Origin: Pseudomonadota bacterium
GTDB taxonomy: Bacteria; Pseudomonadota; Alphaproteobacteria; Rhizobiales; Beijerinckiaceae
Direction of reading: 5' to 3'
DNA: 16,976 nt
NCBI GenBank assembly: GCA_023426505.1
Contig: JAFAAP010000160.1
Coordinates: 1 to 16,976 of the forward strand
The notes beneath the pieces are model-generated. The model ran no database searches and was not told the DNA's origin. It was given only the letters and a program-made list of their open reading frames with translations. Shown piece by piece: positions 14,743 through 16,976 of the stretch (the stretch's first letter is position 1; each line of letters opens with the position of its first letter). The translations under genes were made by a program, and so were the position numbers.

Positions 14743-15510
14743 TCACTGGTCCGTGCATGAAGTAAGCCCGACGATCAGGTGAAGGCTGAGAACCACGCTA
14801 AGGCTCGTAACAAGATCAAACCGTGCGTCCGTCACAGCAGCCTTGTCTGCCGCCTCCCTGAATATCGACTTGCTCATCAGGTGCTGGATGAAAACGGCAC
14901 CTCCGGGCGGCAGCCGATGGATCTCGACCTGGAGATCCGGGCGGGCGATCAGGGCATCCTCCGGCCGTAAATTATCAACCGTACCCTGGGACTTAGTGAC
15001 GTAAGCCTCCCAGATCGTCACGATAGGGTAGGTGGATCTCACGACCCGAACGGATGGATGGAGAACGGCCAGACACTGCTCCCAGGTATGAGGGGCGAAA
15101 GCAGCAAGCTCCCGTACAGTCAGAGGGCTCGCATCCGCCGCGTAATAAGCATGGGTTCGGGCTGCCTCGAGACGTGCCATGTCGCCAAGATACGGCGCCG
15201 GCTGAACGAGCGGGAACGTGTCGATGAAATCACCAAAGTCGTCGCCATAGGTCGAGGCCACGGGAGAGCGGGGTGGCGACCACTCGATGAAGGCGTACGC
15301 CATGCCCCGGAAGACATCATCCTCCACAAGCGCCCGGGTAATCGGGAATCGGGTTGCCAGCACCTCGGTGAGGCCGATGGCGTCGGAGTGCATGCCGGAA
15401 GATGAAGATTCCACGATTCCCTCCGTTCGGTTCCAGCAGCCAGGAGCCGTTGACCCGATCTCCAGGAACATGGGCTTCGTCCCTGCTTGCGGTGCCGCCG
15501 GTTGGGACAT
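14743..15510 (-). CDS. DUF2063 (HvfC/BufC-like) protein, N-terminus atypical
   Basis: 255 residues from the ATG at 15510. A GTG at 15414, preceded by GGAGGGAATC, is a good alternative that gives 223 residues. From about residue 47 the protein follows the DUF2063 pattern: LTEVLATRFPITRALVEDDV, FRGMAYAFI, SPPRSPVASTYGDDFGDFID, PYLGDMARLEAARTHAYYAA, HPSVRVVRSTYPIVTIWEAY, RPEDALIARPDLQVEIHRLP. The usual N-terminal DNA-binding-like helix with a YRNN motif is not recognisable. In bufferin and related peptide-maturation loci the DUF2063 protein partners a DUF692 (MNIO) enzyme that modifies a small cysteine-rich exported peptide. Neither partner is visible here, so it is an orphan. A perfect LysR-type palindrome lies 49 bp upstream of the ATG. 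Confidence 0.8.
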   Translation of the reverse strand: MSQPAAPQAGTKPMFLEIGSTAPGCWNRTEGIVESSSSGMHSDAIGLTEVLATRFPITRALVEDDVFRGMAYAFIEWSPPRSPVASTYGDDFGDFIDTFPLVQPAPYLGDMARLEAARTHAYYAADASPLTVRELAAFAPHTWEQCLAVLHPSVRVVRSTYPIVTIWEAYVTKSQGTVDNLRPEDALIARPDLQVEIHRLPPGGAVFIQHLMSKSIFREAADKAAVTDARFDLVTSLSVVLSLHLIVGLTSCTDQ

Positions 15511-15559
15511 GATCCCGGAAATGGCCGGGCTGGTGAAATACCGTTGAGCAATGGAGCCG

Positions 15560-15574
15560 ATAGCGGGCGGCTAT
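15560..15574. promoter_or_regulatory. LysR-type box upstream of the DUF2063 gene (perfect palindrome)
   Basis: ATAGCGGGCGGCTAT is the third perfect ATAGC-N5-GCTAT repeat in the window. It lies in the divergent gap between DUF2063 and DUF302, 49 bp from the DUF2063 ATG and 145 bp from its alternative GTG. Confidence 0.7.
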
Positions 15575-15651
15575 GACGGCAGCATGGTTGATTGCAGGCG
15601 AGGCTTCACCCCCTCCGACGTCTTGGAGGCTGGCTTCGTCATCGGGAGATG

Positions 15652-15666
15652 ATAGCCGACGCGTAT
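15652..15666. promoter_or_regulatory. Candidate LysR-type box upstream of DUF302
   Basis: ATAGCCGACGCGTAT has one perfect half-site and matches the consensus at 8 of 10 positions, with T-N11-A. It ends 102 bp before the DUF302 start, nearly the distance seen for the perfect boxes at 5714 and 10985. Confidence 0.45.
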
Positions 15667-15768
15667 CGATTTGGGAGCGACTCGGTATTTCAACATGCAG
15701 GCGACCTTCTCCATGCTGCTCCCATGGCTCACGCGCGGTGCGTGAGCGGCAACCCGGAGGAGTGCCCG

Positions 15769-16263
15769 ATGGCTACCCGCATTGCAGGTTTGTGTGCCGC
15801 TGCCCTGATCCCCTTCGCGCTCGCTATTTCGCCCGTCCCGACCAAGGCGGAGGATCCTGGCCGGCAGATGTTCGAGAACGGCATCGTGCGCGTGAAAAGC
15901 GCCTATCCGTTCAATGAAACCATCGACCGGATCAAGCAGGACGTCGCCGCAAAGGGCATCATGTTCTTCTTCGCCGTCGACCAGTCGAAGCTTGCTTCCG
16001 ACGCAGGAATCCTACTGAGACCCTCGACCCTTCTGGTGTTCGGCAATCCTGCACTCGGCTCGCAGTTCATCACCTCGAACCCGAATGCAGGCATCGATTG
16101 GCCGGTGCGTCTGCTGGTCTCGGAGGACGAGAATGGCACGGTGTGGACAGTCTATAACGATTTCCAGTACATCGCCCGCCGGCATGGTATCACGGATCGG
16201 GATGCCGCCTTCCACAAGGCATCCGAGGTGATTACGTCCGTCACCTCGAGCGTTGCCAAGTAG
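15769..16263 (+). CDS. Exported DUF302 family protein
   Basis: 164 residues from the ATG at 15769, which follows GGAGGAG at 6-7 bp; the frame is open further upstream to 15592 without a ribosome site. Residues 1-29 form a signal peptide (IAGLCAAALIPFALAISPVP, then TKAED), so the protein is periplasmic. The DUF302 domain covers about 40-140: FNETIDRIKQDVAAKGIMFF, PSTLLVFGNPALGSQFI, then DWPVRLLVSEDENGTVWTVY. The function of DUF302 is not established; these small alpha/beta proteins often occur in stress and metal-related loci. It is divergent from DUF2063, with two box-like palindromes between them. A short hairpin follows the gene. Confidence 0.9.
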   Translation: MATRIAGLCAAALIPFALAISPVPTKAEDPGRQMFENGIVRVKSAYPFNETIDRIKQDVAAKGIMFFFAVDQSKLASDAGILLRPSTLLVFGNPALGSQFITSNPNAGIDWPVRLLVSEDENGTVWTVYNDFQYIARRHGITDRDAAFHKASEVITSVTSSVAK

Positions 16264-16297
16264 GGCAGGGATTTCGGCTGCTGTGCGCTCGCGGGAA

Positions 16298-16314
16298 CAC
16301 CCCATCGTGGGGTG
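16298..16314 (+). terminator. Short GC hairpin after DUF302
   Basis: CACCCC-ATCGT-GGGGTG, a perfect 6-bp stem with a 5-base loop, starting 34 bp after the DUF302 stop. No T-run follows, so termination is only possible, not shown. Confidence 0.4.
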
Positions 16315-16320
16315 CTGCCC

Positions 16321-16358
16321 TATAATGAGGCCACAGGCCACAGGGGTGGTCTGGCCTC
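16321..16358 (+). promoter_or_regulatory. Putative promoter -10 and adjacent inverted repeat before the SpoIIAA-like gene
   Basis: TATAAT at 16321-16326 is a perfect -10 hexamer, 48 bp before the GTG start at 16374, but no good -35 lies 16-18 bp ahead. It is followed directly by a 7-bp inverted repeat, GAGGCCA (16327-16333) and TGGCCTC (16352-16358), that could be an operator or a leader hairpin. In a GC-rich alphaproteobacterium a lone TATAAT is weak evidence. Confidence 0.35.
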
Positions 16359-16373
16359 CGAAGGGGTGCTGCC

Positions 16374-16681
16374 GTGCTGGAAGTCCTGCCTGGTCCCGAA
16401 CACGTGGTCTCCATGCGCGTGAGCGGTCGCGTCGGGACGAAGGATGTGGAGCGCGGCATCGCCGCCGTCGAGGACGCTTTGGCCCGCCAGGACCGTATCG
16501 CGCTCTATGCGGAGATCGCCATATCGGGCATGACGCCGGGCGCATTCGCCCGCGATTCGGCTACGGGCTTCGCCATTTGAGCAAACTGCACCGCTTCGCA
16601 CGAATGGCGGTAGTGACCGATCAGGAGTGGGTGCGCCAGATCGTCCGCGCAGAGGGGTATATTCTGCCCCAGATCGAAACC
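16374..16681 (+). pseudogene. SpoIIAA-like (STAS/SEC14-type) protein, frameshifted and cut by the IS
   Basis: Starts at GTG: MLEVLPGPEHVVSMRVSGRV, then GTKDVERGIAAVEDALARQD and RIALYAEIAISGMTPGAFARD. After the Asp at about 16555 the frame falls out (SATGFAI, stop at 16578-16580), while the +1-shifted frame continues with FGYGLRHLSKLHRFARMAVV, then TDQEWVRQIVRAEGYILPQIE. Loss of one T in the run at about 16555-16557 (GATTCGG where GATTTCGG is expected) explains this. The family normally continues ...IEVRVFP plus about 12 residues; here the IS begins at 16682 and supplies a TGA. SpoIIAA-like proteins of this kind are small cytoplasmic proteins of unclear role. The gene is doubly broken and almost certainly inactive. 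Confidence 0.78.
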
Positions 16682-16708
16682 TGAACCGCGCCGAATTTTC
16701 CGGAGGCT
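16682..16708 (+). repeat. IS terminal inverted repeat, orfB end
   Basis: Partner of the repeat at 717-743, with 22 of 27 matches. It sits 14 bp beyond the orfB stop codon, which fits the compact 3' end of IS3-family elements. Confidence 0.85.
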
Positions 16709-16722
16709 GATTGGCTTGGATT

Positions 16723-16976
16723 TTACGCGGCCATCGGCGTGACCTCAAGCTGAGCGTAGTAGGCGGCTTCCGCCTCGGCCGGCGGGATATTGCCGATGGG
16801 CTCGAGCAGGCGCCGGTGGTTGTCCCAGTCGCCCCATTCGAGGGTGGCAAACTCGACGGCCTCAAACGAGCGCCACGGCCCGCGCCGATGGATCACCTCG
16901 GTCTTGAACAGGCCGATGACGGTTTCCGCCAGGGCATTGTCGTACGAGTCGCCAACACTGCCAACTGATGGCTCGA
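16723..16976 (-). pseudogene. IS3 transposase OrfB, C-terminal part
   Basis: The minus strand reads DSYDNALAETVIGLFKTEVI, then the NHRRLLEPIGNIPPAEAE signature typical of the C-terminus of IS3-family OrfB, and ends ...VTPMAA at a TAA (16723-16725). In a circular reading it is the direct continuation of the orfB frame at 1-359, giving about 161 residues in all against roughly 280 normally. Confidence 0.88.
16850..16976. repeat. 127-bp terminal direct repeat (right copy)
   Basis: Exact copy of bases 1-127. It lies within the C-terminal half of orfB of the IS3-family element. If the window is a closed loop, the unique length is 16,849 bp. Confidence 0.95.

Larger units (their letters stand above)
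16682..16976 (-). mobile_element. IS3-family insertion sequence, orfB 3' end and right inverted repeat
   Basis: This part contains the right terminal inverted repeat and the last third of orfB, whose stop codon is at 16723-16725. Its last 127 bases repeat the window start. The outer boundary at 16682 falls inside the SpoIIAA-like reading frame and supplies that frame's stop codon (TGA). Confidence 0.9.

Noticed and set aside
1..16976. Plasmid origin, replication or partition genes expected if the loop is a plasmid
   Set aside because: No reading frame resembles a Rep, Par or mobilisation protein, and no iteron-like tandem repeats are visible.

Overview
The window is GC-rich with tightly packed bacterial genes. 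The family mix points to an alphaproteobacterium, probably of the Hyphomicrobiales (a Methylobacterium/Microvirga-type soil or plant-associated genome): a 3-hydroxybutyrate dehydrogenase next to a patatin/DUF3734 protein, a diverged RATLPG-type receiver protein, and IS3-family elements with TGAACCGC ends. The genus is an inference. I see no rRNA, tRNA, CRISPR array, replication gene or origin.

Layout. Positions 1-743 and 16682-16976 carry parts of the same IS3-family insertion sequence. Bases 1-127 are identical to 16850-16976, so the window is either a 16,849-bp circle or a segment lying between two direct copies of this IS. The IS is itself damaged: the N-terminal part of OrfB, including the first catalytic Asp, is deleted. 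It abuts two different broken genes, a DUF2182 membrane-protein fragment (744-888) and a frameshifted SpoIIAA-like gene (16374-16681).

Between these ends, LysR-type regulator 1 (1217-2164) reads rightward. It faces a long leftward block from 10867 to 2239: secreted cupin, MFS transporter, 3-hydroxybutyrate dehydrogenase, patatin-like hydrolase, PhaC-like alpha/beta hydrolase, a second dehydrogenase-like SDR, membrane cytochrome b, exported molybdopterin oxidoreductase and exported methionine sulfoxide reductase MsrA. A second, closely related LysR regulator (11096-12052) diverges from the cupin gene. Further right are a type II NADH dehydrogenase, a pseudo-receiver protein, an NADPH-dependent FMN reductase, an orphan DUF2063 (HvfC/BufC-like) protein and an exported DUF302 protein.

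How it may work together. Two themes recur: polyhydroxybutyrate/3-hydroxybutyrate metabolism, and redox balance with repair of oxidised proteins in the envelope (periplasmic MsrA, Moco oxidoreductase plus cytochrome b, NDH-2, flavin reductase). The most striking signal is a 15-bp LysR-type palindrome, ATAGC-N5-GCTAT (T-N11-A). It occurs perfectly three times, each time between genes: in front of the second SDR, between the cupin and LysR2 genes, and in front of the DUF2063 gene. Looser versions stand in front of NDH-2, the FMN reductase/pseudo-receiver pair, DUF302 and LysR1. This suggests that the two LysR paralogues control most of the island as one IS-bounded regulon, probably a stress-response module.
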